NCBI GenBank assembly: GCA_011800155.1
Contig: CM022374.1
Coordinates: 2,666,001 to 2,730,000, forward strand
Reading direction: 5' to 3'
Source of the DNA: Flammulina velutipes
Lineage: Eukaryota > Basidiomycota > Agaricomycetes > Agaricales > Physalacriaceae
DNA: 64,000 bases
The notes beneath the pieces were generated by a model. It saw nothing but the letters and a program-made list of their open reading frames with translations, was not told the origin of the DNA and ran no database searches. The translations under genes were made by a program, and so were the position numbers. This document shows, in pieces, positions 22,121 to 31,509 of the stretch (position 1 is the first letter of the stretch; the number at the start of each line of letters is the position of its first letter).

Positions 22121-25100
22121 ATGGCGGACGGCCCAGACGATTCTTTCCTTATTTCAGACAATCTATCTTCAATGGACACTCATACCTTACTCGACGCCCC
22201 CATTTTGCCATACCCGATTACGGGGCCTACTGCCCAATTATCATATGTACCCACACGTAGTGTACTTGAAAACGCATCTGGTCTTGCCTCAATTTTGTCC
22301 GTCTCTGTCCGATTATGGAATATTAAGGGAAACCTTGCCACTGGCCTAACCCATCCCACCTTCTCACGTTCCGTTACTACCTTTGATATCAACCTGTTCC
22401 AGGAGACTCATTTGGTTCCCGAGCAGGAACATTGTCTCAAGATTCCTAAGGGATACTCCATACTTGCAATCTCCCGAACACCGAACAACAGCTTGCACCG
22501 AAATTGGGGCGGGGTAGCTGTCATATACCGTTCATCTATCAATATCAACCTCATACATGACATGTGCTCTCCTGATCTAATGGTCTTGAACTGTGGCTCA
22601 TTCCTCCTTTACAATGCATATGTCCTTCCCGACCACAGCCCATGGCAAAGCTGGACGCAACTTCACCCACTGCAACGGCTACAAGAATCACTAGCAGGTG
22701 CTTGCCTCCTCAATTTACCCATCATTCTGGCTACAGATTTCAATGGACGCACCGGTTCTGAGACGGCGTCGACATTGGATGCTCCGCGGGATTCTATTGA
22801 CGATAAAATAAATGCTCGGGGTCGTGCACTACTCCAGCTGCTAAATGACAGTGATATGAGCATCCTCAATGGGACTCTGCCTCATCGACAATATTCACGG
22901 GGATGGACGTCATATCAAGGAGTGTCCAACGACAACCGCGTGGCTGTCGTCGACTATATATCATGCTCACGCTTAATACAAACCTGTGTTATGGACCTCA
23001 AAGTCTCTTCACGGTCAGACTGGTCAGATCATGCATTCATCTCTTTTAATGTCCAACTTCCAACTGGTCGTCTCACTCAATCCTTGCCCCCATCATCCCG
23101 AATGCTATTTGGTGATATGCGTCCTCTCACCTATCTCGATTCGCGGGTATCCACAATGTTTGAACATTCGTCGGACAAAACACAGCTTCTCAACAACCTC
23201 TATGGTCTCACTCGTGTTCCTGAAAAGAGAGCCTACTTGGTGTACTGTGATGGGTCGTGTCTCAACAACGGTACTGATAGTGCAACCGCGGGGGCAGGAA
23301 TATTCTTTGGCAAGGGCAGTCACCTTAACCTATCTGTTCGTGTTCCGGGGCGGCAAACCAATAACCGGGGGGAGCTACTAGCCATTCTTTGTGCAATACA
23401 GAATGTCCACCCCCAGGAAACGTTACATATCTTCACTGACTCAGAATATGCCATTCGCGCAATCATATTCTGGGCTCCAAAACATGCCCGATCTGGATGG
23501 TCGTGCGAGAACTCTGACATACTAAAGGACATCGCTGCCTGGATACTCGCGCGTCCGGCTCCTGTCTCTCTCATCTATGTAAAGGGTCATAGCGGTATCT
23601 ACCAGAATGAACAGGCCGATGCACTGGCAAAAGCGGGTGCAGTCTTACCTTTACCGGACGGCAGCTACATGTCTTCCTCTCCACCTGCAATGTGGAACAA
23701 TATTGGCACTGACGGAGGAGGGTCAGCTAAGATATCGACATCCTTACCAGAATTACCAACACCGAACATTCAAGTAAATCCGGATGTTATCAATCTGCCT
23801 CCGGAGGCTCATCGGGGCAGATCAATAGCACGCGAGACCAGAGCGACGAACTTATCTGAACTCCTTGACACGTCTGGCCAACCCGCAACCTTCTGGAAGA
23901 CTCTGGCGAAATTACATGGCAAGAAGTCTATGCCACCAATGGTCTCCCTCGACGCGCTGGCGACCCACTTCATGGAACGTATGAACCCGCCCACTTCAAT
24001 CACGGAATGTCATGAGACACCTCCGAGCCTGACGTCTTCAATGGAAGACATCCCTCTTCCGTCACCTGAACCAGATCCTACCAGTAGGTTCGCACCTTAC
24101 AACGCGGCGTGGACACACGAAGAGATCAATATTGCGAAAGCACATCTGAAGGATCACGGTATCTCAGGTGCTTGCGGTTTTGACAAAAGGACAGTCGGGG
24201 AAATCTTAGATATCGAAGATGATGTACTGTGTGCCCTTATTAACGAGTGCATGTCCCGCGGAGAAATTCCTCTATCTTGGCTTATTACACGGATTGTAGC
24301 AGTCCCGAAGAAGGATAAGGACAACACTCAACCAGACGGCTACCGCGCGATTGGTCTCGAGAGCTGTGTACTCAAATTCATTACACTCCTTATGCATACC
24401 CGCCTTTATAACTGGGCTACAAAAGAAGGACACATTCCTGCATCTCAAAATGGATTTCAAGCGGGCCATCGCACAAATAACAATATGTTCATTCTGCGCA
24501 CCCTAATAGAGAAATCCCTTGCAGAAGGATCTACGGTATGGACAGCGTTCGTCGATATCAGCAATGCATTCCCATCTACAAATCACGATGCTCTGTGGCT
24601 GAAGCTCTTTGAGATGGGAGTCACCGGCAAAATGTTTGACTGGCTTCGAACCTTATATCGCGACATGGTGTACACTGTTGCTCAAGGAAATTCTCTCTCA
24701 GAGGACTTCAAGGCTCGGATGGGGGTCCTTATGGGTGACCCCGCGTCCCCCACCCTATGGATTCTTTTCATGCACGACCTCAAGATTGTGGACCATCCGG
24801 ATGACCTCTTCCTCATCAGCATGCTCATCGCACACCTTGAACATGCAGATGACATTGTCCTACTATGTGGTTCAGACACGGGACTGCAGGCGCACCTAGA
24901 TGACCTGACAGCTTGGTGTATCAAAAACTCTCTATCAGTCAACGCAAGCAAGTCTTGGATTATGGTCTTTGGCCGCGTACCAGATGAGCTTCCGACATTC
25001 ATAATTGACAGCGGTCCTGTCCGTTATACGACAAAGCACACCTATGTTGGCACAACGATATCATGCGCGAAGGACATGTTCTCACTCCACCGGCAAGCTA

Positions 25101-26266
25101 TGGCCAAATCCGCCAGGAAGACGGCAAACGGCCTTTTCTCCATCGAGAGAGTCCTCGGGACGCTTCCCCCAGTCGACGGACGCACTCTCTATAACGCACG
25201 GATCGATCCCTACCTGATAAATAGTGCCGACATAATTATTGATCCCACTCCGTCGGTGGGAAAGGACCTCTCGGACGTTCAATTGGCAGTGCTCCGAAGG
25301 CTCTTAGGTGTCAACAGTCAATCGATGACGGCTCCTCTATTCACCGAGTTGAATATATTGCCACTCCCATATCGACGTGTCACAATGGCTTTGCGCTTCC
25401 TTAAGCATATGCTCAACGGGACGAAATCTAGACTTCTTCCTGAGGCTCTCGATGTTTGCGCCTCACTTCGGCGGGACGGCCATAAAAACTGGTTATCTGA
25501 TCTATGTACTGCACTCACGAACCTTGAACGCCCCATCTCCTGCGAAATGCCGATGGAAATGATAATCCCGTTGGACATTAGATCCTGCACTCCGTCAGCA
25601 GTCGACACGATGATTAAAGCTGTGAGCAACCTGGCGAAGTCTACTTTGCAAGCGAAGATAGACATCTCTGTCCGATGTTATCTACTGCACAACCGTCTCG
25701 AGCCTTTGCCGTATCCGGAGAAACCAGCATATAAAGCACTATTTGTTCGACACTATCTGCATCTCTCAGTACCGAAGCACAGGAAAGCACTCATTAGATT
25801 GCTTCTCTCGGATCATCCATTAGCGTTGGAGCAGCTTCGCCGGGCTGACCGTTTCCACGACTTCGTACCAAGAGACGAGCGCCTTTGTCGGCTGTGTGGC
25901 GTAAGCGTGGAAACGCCGGAACATGCAATCTTATTATGCAAGGCAGACGACGACCTTGTTAATACTCGCGCGACGGCTCTCTCTGTCGTACAAAAAACAT
26001 CCCTGCGGCTCAACCCGTCACTCATAAGTGAACTGAATGCCCTCGACACTCTCAAGGCTCTCATATTCCAAAATGTCTGCCTACCCATTATTGCTAAACT
26101 GGTTTATGATGTTATGGAGATATACAAGACCTTCGAACTGCCCCGGCCACGAAGAGACACCCCACTACCAGTACAGAGGCTATGGCGCAAGAAGATCCCG
26201 GGAGCGCGCGCGTTGCCGCCCAGGAAAGACGCTGACTCCGACTCCGACTCTGATTATATACCTTGA
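22121..26266 (+). CDS. LINE ORF2: endonuclease, RNase H, reverse transcriptase
   Basis: 1381 aa, one uninterrupted frame. The endonuclease spans about residues 60-320: QETH near 95, TDFNGR near 204 and SDH near 300 fit the APE-like family that nicks target DNA. RNase H spans about 365-505 with all four acidic residues recognisable (CDGS 373, RGEL 415, TDSEY 439, NEQAD 496). Reverse transcriptase spans about 690-960 with FVDISNAFP near 809, a GDPASP stretch, and HADD near 908 in place of the usual YADD or FADD. The C-terminal region has a C-X2-C-X8-H-X4-C zinc motif at about 1255-1272 and ends in a Asp-Ser repeat. RNase H before the RT, not after it, is unusual. The protein should carry out target-primed reverse transcription in the nucleus. 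Confidence 0.92.
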   Translation: MADGPDDSFLISDNLSSMDTHTLLDAPILPYPITGPTAQLSYVPTRSVLENASGLASILSVSVRLWNIKGNLATGLTHPTFSRSVTTFDINLFQETHLVPEQEHCLKIPKGYSILAISRTPNNSLHRNWGGVAVIYRSSININLIHDMCSPDLMVLNCGSFLLYNAYVLPDHSPWQSWTQLHPLQRLQESLAGACLLNLPIILATDFNGRTGSETASTLDAPRDSIDDKINARGRALLQLLNDSDMSILNGTLPHRQYSRGWTSYQGVSNDNRVAVVDYISCSRLIQTCVMDLKVSSRSDWSDHAFISFNVQLPTGRLTQSLPPSSRMLFGDMRPLTYLDSRVSTMFEHSSDKTQLLNNLYGLTRVPEKRAYLVYCDGSCLNNGTDSATAGAGIFFGKGSHLNLSVRVPGRQTNNRGELLAILCAIQNVHPQETLHIFTDSEYAIRAIIFWAPKHARSGWSCENSDILKDIAAWILARPAPVSLIYVKGHSGIYQNEQADALAKAGAVLPLPDGSYMSSSPPAMWNNIGTDGGGSAKISTSLPELPTPNIQVNPDVINLPPEAHRGRSIARETRATNLSELLDTSGQPATFWKTLAKLHGKKSMPPMVSLDALATHFMERMNPPTSITECHETPPSLTSSMEDIPLPSPEPDPTSRFAPYNAAWTHEEINIAKAHLKDHGISGACGFDKRTVGEILDIEDDVLCALINECMSRGEIPLSWLITRIVAVPKKDKDNTQPDGYRAIGLESCVLKFITLLMHTRLYNWATKEGHIPASQNGFQAGHRTNNNMFILRTLIEKSLAEGSTVWTAFVDISNAFPSTNHDALWLKLFEMGVTGKMFDWLRTLYRDMVYTVAQGNSLSEDFKARMGVLMGDPASPTLWILFMHDLKIVDHPDDLFLISMLIAHLEHADDIVLLCGSDTGLQAHLDDLTAWCIKNSLSVNASKSWIMVFGRVPDELPTFIIDSGPVRYTTKHTYVGTTISCAKDMFSLHRQAMAKSARKTANGLFSIERVLGTLPPVDGRTLYNARIDPYLINSADIIIDPTPSVGKDLSDVQLAVLRRLLGVNSQSMTAPLFTELNILPLPYRRVTMALRFLKHMLNGTKSRLLPEALDVCASLRRDGHKNWLSDLCTALTNLERPISCEMPMEMIIPLDIRSCTPSAVDTMIKAVSNLAKSTLQAKIDISVRCYLLHNRLEPLPYPEKPAYKALFVRHYLHLSVPKHRKALIRLLLSDHPLALEQLRRADRFHDFVPRDERLCRLCGVSVETPEHAILLCKADDDLVNTRATALSVVQKTSLRLNPSLISELNALDTLKALIFQNVCLPIIAKLVYDVMEIYKTFELPRPRRDTPLPVQRLWRKKIPGARALPPRKDADSDSDSDYIP

Positions 26267-26502
26267 TAATATAATCATTTTTTGACCACCCATTCTGCAT
26301 GCTCCCTATTCCAACGGCGACAGACTGTAGGTCTGTAATCGAGGTGATTTATTTACCTTTGAAGCAGTAGCGAGAGAGTACTTGCGACCCCTTGGAACAT
26401 AGGGATATCCCAAGTATCACTCAACTTCTGCGTGAGACTTGAGGTTCGCCACCCATCAGAGTCTCACAAGCGGTCGTTCCTTATTGGGACCACAGACCGT
26501 CA

Positions 26503-26523
26503 CTACCTACCTACCTACCTACC
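26503..26523 (+). repeat. (CTAC)n microsatellite
   Basis: Five CTAC units in the LINE 3' untranslated region or just behind it. Confidence 0.9.
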
Positions 26524-26870
26524 GGTAATTGAGAGAGAAGTGTATCAATGTGCCGCCTTTTGCATGTGCTCTTGAGCTCTGATACCATGGCGAATCCGTT
26601 TGTCGCTCCACCGACTCCCGGATGGTGTTCCACGGACTTCAGCAGGGCCAGTGCTAGATCATGATTTTCTGTGCTGGAGGGGATACTGAGGTGTATTTAT
26701 GACTTTTCTTGGGATTCTCTGTTTTCTTTACAATATTTATGCCTCTTATTGGAACCATTTGTTATACGCCTTTCCTCTTTGTATATTCTTGCTGTGCGCC
26801 TGTAAATACAGCTGAAAGGTCTTGCAGTATTTGCAAGATTGATTGATCAATTCGGACTGATCGCGTTATA

Positions 26871-27636
26871 AGGTTGTCCACCCACTGTGACTATCTCTGC
26901 AAGTCTCACTCACTACAGTCATGGCCAAAAGTCGACCCATATCAGCCTTCTTTTGGGGCGCGCTCTAGTATGATTCGCACAGTTGAAGTCGTGTACGGAT
27001 GAACACATAGCAACTTTTAGCAAGACGTGGACGGCAAATATCTTACAGTCTATCAAAATACGCGACACAGAGGGGATTTGGGACTCGACAGCGCCTTTAA
27101 TATTCCAGGAACTGGGTATTCGAGCTCGTCTTCACGCGCACCAGCTTGTACAGTCGTCACGAAATCATACTGGTCTCGAAAATTTTAGGTGAGTCTCAAC
27201 TTTCCTGACTATTCATCCGTAGTCATGTCTAACAATAGTCAGTGGTTTTGGAGAAAATACCCTTTTACTGGCTGTAAACTCACAGCTCATCTTGCCCTTC
27301 TCAATACTTGCCCGTAACAAACATCGTTTAGTCGCGCACGCCTACTCAGTATGTCGATTCCGCTTATGGATGAATACTCCTCCTCACCTTTATTTTTTCA
27401 CAGCTATCACGAAGTTCCCCACTATTGCCCCCGATTGTTTGCCTGGCGCTGTGCACTTGAAGCCATTGTTGTCCAAATCTGGCCGTGTCAAAGTGATTGT
27501 GCCACTCGTATCTGCGCATCAGGCCATTGTTCTTGATCAACCCGTGCGAGGCCAAATCACTCAATAAGAACCAGTCCTTTCCCCTTCATCGTTCCCCATC
27601 ACTTGCCACCCACCCACCAACCAACCAACCTACGAA
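26871..27636. other. Intergenic, no gene recognised
   Basis: Short ORFs only. A CA/CC-rich tract (ACCCACCCACCAACCAACC) lies at about 27608-27630, just before the next start codon. Confidence 0.45.
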
Positions 27637-28727
27637 ATGGATTCCCCCTTCACTCATCTCCGCACCGAATTCCTCAGATCGGATTTCGCGACTGACGAAC
27701 TGGAGCGTGTAGGTCGCCAGCTCTTCCCTTTGAGTACGGAGCAAAAGGAAGTCTTCTGGACGCCAGGTGATAGAGAATCTCCCTTTGATGATGAGAAACG
27801 TTCCAGCGGCGTGGTCAAGGAAGAAGAGCAGCATCATTGTACGTCTTTGCACTCGTCGTAGTGACGGAAAACTGATTTTAACCGTTTAGTGACATCCGTT
27901 ATTGCTTTCAACGCAATGCTCGACGCCTCTGCCATCAACGACACGATCCACAATCCCTTCTTGTTTGCGTCCCCAAAGCATCTTGCTAAACCTTCGAGCC
28001 TTCTTGTGGCACTTCGAGCAGCTGGAGCTAAGGCAGATTCTCCACGCTATGCCCCGCCTCCCAACCGTCCTAGTCACCCTCTGCGCTTTGAAACTATTTA
28101 CAAAGAAACGCAAGATGACGACGACGACGACGATGAAACCCAGAGCTCGGAGGATGAGGGATACCTTGCTGAACCAGAGATGGACCGCAGGAAACAACCC
28201 CGCAAGCGCCGATATACGAAGAACGTATTCGATTTTGGCAGAAGTCAAAAGACAAAGCCGAAGCCGAAGATGGGTAAGTTAATTTCTGCCACCCAATAAT
28301 TCAAACACATATTAATTGCTCGTCAGATCTTCTCTCTCTTGAAGCTGAGGAATCCACCGCCTCGCTGTCGGAGGACGAATGGGACGACGACGACGACTGG
28401 GACGACGATGAAGACCCAACGAGTGTTACTCTCGAGATAGCGCGCGCGAAGTTTGCACAAGGAATTGCTGATGCTACCGCAGCTCGTGACGCTGCACCTC
28501 CGCTTCCCAGGTACACGAGTCCTCGCCCGTCACCACCGCGTGTAGTAGAGTATGTCCTACCGCCGCCTCCTCCTGCCTATGCTCCTCCCGTCTCTTCCGT
28601 GTTTTGGCGTCCCCCTATCACGTTCTCTGCACCCTCGAAATGTGATGTTCAGCCAACTGTTGTGTATTCGCCTCCACGGTTTACTGTGTTCTCGCCTCCG
28701 AAACATGACAGGCCCTGGCTCCACTGA
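27637..28727 (+). CDS. Hypothetical acidic, proline-rich protein
   Basis: Three exons (27637-27838, 27890-28273, 28327-28727) give 328 aa in one frame. Two acidic clusters occur (QDDDDDDDET and DEWDDDDDWDDDED), with a basic KKPRKRRYTKN-like nuclear-localisation candidate between them. The end is Pro-rich with repeated PP and YSPPR/FSPPK units. No domain or signal peptide is recognisable. A nuclear protein is plausible from the basic stretch, but that is inference. A TGTGGCGCA motif lies 235 bp after the stop on the same strand. Confidence 0.65.
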
Positions 28728-29911
28728 GCGGGCATCCTCGCGCTGGCAGCTCATATGTACTTTAGCGCTTTCGGCCATAGTGTGCCTCTTTCCAATGGCG
28801 TCTAATTTCCTACCTCTAATTATCTGTGTTATGTTACTTTATGCTCTGTAGCTCTCCATCGTGTAGCTTTGCGTTCTATTTATTTACAACATATGTACTA
28901 AAACTATACACCATTACTTACTATCGCACTATGCAAGTCGTATGCCAATGTTCAAAGGAAGTGTGGCGCACATCAACCAAGATCGTCATGATCATACATC
29001 TCAAAAATGACAGGTTGCATTGTCCAACTACGTGCCTGTAAGAGCTCCTGTAAGATGCAAGATCGTAAATGGAGGAACTGTGGCGCTACATATCACGGAA
29101 CTGCCTGCTAGCAGGACTCGGAGATCGGCTGACCGAACGGAGCATTGAATTCACGGCCTCTTGGGGAGCGCGTCTATTGGAAAGCAACACGTAAAGATTG
29201 TGTCCTTGCAGAGATAACACGTCGTATTTAGGACACACAAAGGAAACATCACAATTTCAAAGTTCTTAATGAAATCCTCGGTGGGACGACGCGGGTAGGC
29301 ATAACGCAACCACGCTTTGGGGTACACGAGGCAGCACGAGGCGATAAAAAAGGGTTTAGCGTTTATGTATCCCCTGAACGGGAGAGAACTCTTGAGAAGA
29401 TGGAGACCGTGTCTGTTGTCGTATTCAATACTTTGCGTTCATCAATAGTGACGCATGCATCATGGCGGAGACAATAGGTGCAACGGCGAAGCAGTACATG
29501 TCCCCAGACGCTCCTTCCTTTGACTTTCCTATATCGAGCGGAAGCATCCACAGTATTCGCAGCGCTAATTGTTGAAAGTAGGAAGGGTAAACGAGAGGGT
29601 TGACGCCTTTATTGTTGTTTGAAAATTACTTGCCATAAGCGGTAAACAGGTGATGATGATCTCTTTTTTGTCTTTGAAACGCTCGTATTGTCTTTTCGTG
29701 TTCTGGAAGCCATTTGAAGCTCTGGGAATGTCTCAAACAACAAAAGGACGGCGCTTCCCTTTTGTTCTCCACTCGATCGTTGGCTGCTCCTTCACTCGTC
29801 TATACTAGGATACGGACTTTACTGGCTGCCTATATAACCTGCGGGCGTGATGCGTTTCTGTCGAATCACTGTGCTCCTCATCTTTCGAGTCTCTTTCGCA
29901 TAACAGCAACC
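28728..29911. other. Intergenic, no gene recognised
   Basis: About 1.2 kb without supported coding sequence. It holds one TGTGGCGCA motif and an AT-rich stretch near 28830-28930. Confidence 0.45.
28962..28970 (+). other. TGTGGCGYA 3'-flank motif, copy 3
   Basis: TGTGGCGCA, 235 bp beyond the stop of the hypothetical gene at 27637-28727, same strand. Confidence 0.45.
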
Positions 29912-30755
29912 ATGCCTCATTGCCCAGCATCCAAGGCCCGAGGCCATCGTCTATGTGATCAATGCGGCGCTGTGGAAAACCCGGCTGCTGCCAAGTTTCG
30001 CTTGTGCGGGGGATGCGTACGTCTTATCTATGCTGAAAAATTTCGCTGCGGCTTACACGTCTTTCCAGCTCGTAACCCAATACTGTGTATGTCTTTCCAC
30101 GAGGCTTTGCTTCCAAGAAGCGATCGTCTTACATACTTTGTAGTCACCGGCATGCCAAAAAGTACACTGGCCGATGCATAAGACTGTATGTCAGCACACA
30201 TCCAGCCAGATGTCGTCGTCAAAACAGCAGCAGGTGTACGGGGAGGACAACATTGCACGGAGCTTGCGAAAGTTCACGTCTGCCTATAACGCGCTACTCG
30301 GCTGGGCGGGCTTTCAAGCCCTCCAGCTGAAACGCCTACCCTCAAATATCCGCCAAAACGCGCTGCTAATAGAGCTATCACCTCGCAATCACAGCGATGC
30401 GAACCGTAGGTACGTCGTGGCGTCTGTTCGATGTGTCCCCTTGTTCCGAATCTGACCTGCCTTTTCCAGATTCGCCATTGCGGGCACCCATATCATCCCA
30501 CGGTCGTACATCAACGATCCAGTGGTCGTGGCAGACATCCAGCGAAGGGAAGAACGGTGTCGGCATAATGGTGGCATCGGCACGCTGGTGGTTGTGATAC
30601 AGTGTGGCGCGGTCAGCCAGGTTATGCCAGTGGAGGTTGACTCACCGTCAAAGATAATGTGGGATTCCCACGACGACTGGTTGGGCGTTTTGCACCACTG
30701 TGTGGAGAAGGGCCAGACAGAGTTTCTGCCTAAATCTTCGACAACGAGAGGGTGA
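29912..30755 (+). CDS. MYND-type zinc-finger protein
   Basis: Four exons (29912-30016, 30069-30086, 30144-30409, 30470-30755) give 224 aa. Once the 18-nt second exon is included, residues 15-56 form a complete MYND finger: CDQCG, CGGC, YC, C and the final HWPMHKTVC. MYND fingers bind proline-rich peptides and scaffold chromatin or signalling complexes. Without the microexon the finger loses its central YC, so the microexon is strongly supported. The remaining 165 residues have a predicted helical part (YGEDNIARSLRKF; LPSNIRQNALLIEL) and a beta-rich end with no named domain. Such short MYND-plus-unknown proteins are numerous in agaricomycetes. Confidence 0.8.
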
Positions 30756-31509
30756 GTGTCGGTTTGGTCGGCGATCCTAAGGGCTTTGAGCTGATACGAT
30801 TGCGCTTAGCATCATTTACGGCTGAGAATCTAGTGTTGGACTCCTTACAAGTTACAGCTAATTGCTGCGACCATGATTGGTTGATCCACGTTGTTGCAGT
30901 ACATACCTCTTTTATCTTCGGGCTGTTCATTCGTCTTCGACTTCACATATTGTTTATGTATCATTATTTCGCATACCTGTCGCATATTGCTGTCCCGCTG
31001 TATTTTTTGTCATAATAGTACCCTTTCCGCCACACAATGCGCCGATCTGTTATCGTGTTCGACATCAGTGTATTTCAAGGCGTAAGGATGATCTATTTCA
31101 GGACTCTGAGAGTATTTTTAATACGGGCCGGGACGAGAACAAATGTTCGTAAAGGCGTTTGTACGGCGGCGCCACACATCCGTGCCAAGGAAGGAACTGC
31201 CGAGGTGCCGATCATACGATGTAATGACACTGACGTTCCTCTCACTTGACTTTCTTCTGTGGCCATCTCGAAAAACAGTGTCTAGTGTCGCGGGCGTTCG
31301 ACTATGGTTTCTTCTGACTATCTGCGTAGCTCTCAGGTAATTCCGGAGACTACTTTCCACCAATCGCGAATGCCCGATGCGGAAATCGAAGTGTCTCTCG
31401 GGTCTTTGAGTCCGAGCGTCATCTTCCGTGTGTCTTAGACAGTTCGAGCAGATATATACGTTGGCCGAGTTCTTCGAGCTGTGCATTCTCCTCTTCTCCT
31501 TCTTCCTTC
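30756..31509. other. Intergenic / upstream of ABC transporter B
   Basis: No supported gene. Sequence close to 31509 is pyrimidine-rich (CTCCTCTTCTCCTTCTTCC), a frequent promoter-proximal feature in fungi. Confidence 0.45.

Larger units (their letters stand above)
20590..26870 (+). mobile_element. Non-LTR retrotransposon (LINE), two ORFs, apparently full length
   Basis: The element has a 5' region with repeated CCGCCC(T)A motifs, ORF1, a 9-nt spacer, ORF2 with endonuclease, RNase H and reverse transcriptase, and a 3' untranslated region. Both ORFs are open throughout, so the copy looks young and may be competent. No long terminal repeats or integrase are present. The outer limits are estimates: I could not identify target-site duplications, and the 3' end may lie near the ATTGATTGAT tract at about 26840. 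Confidence 0.85.
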
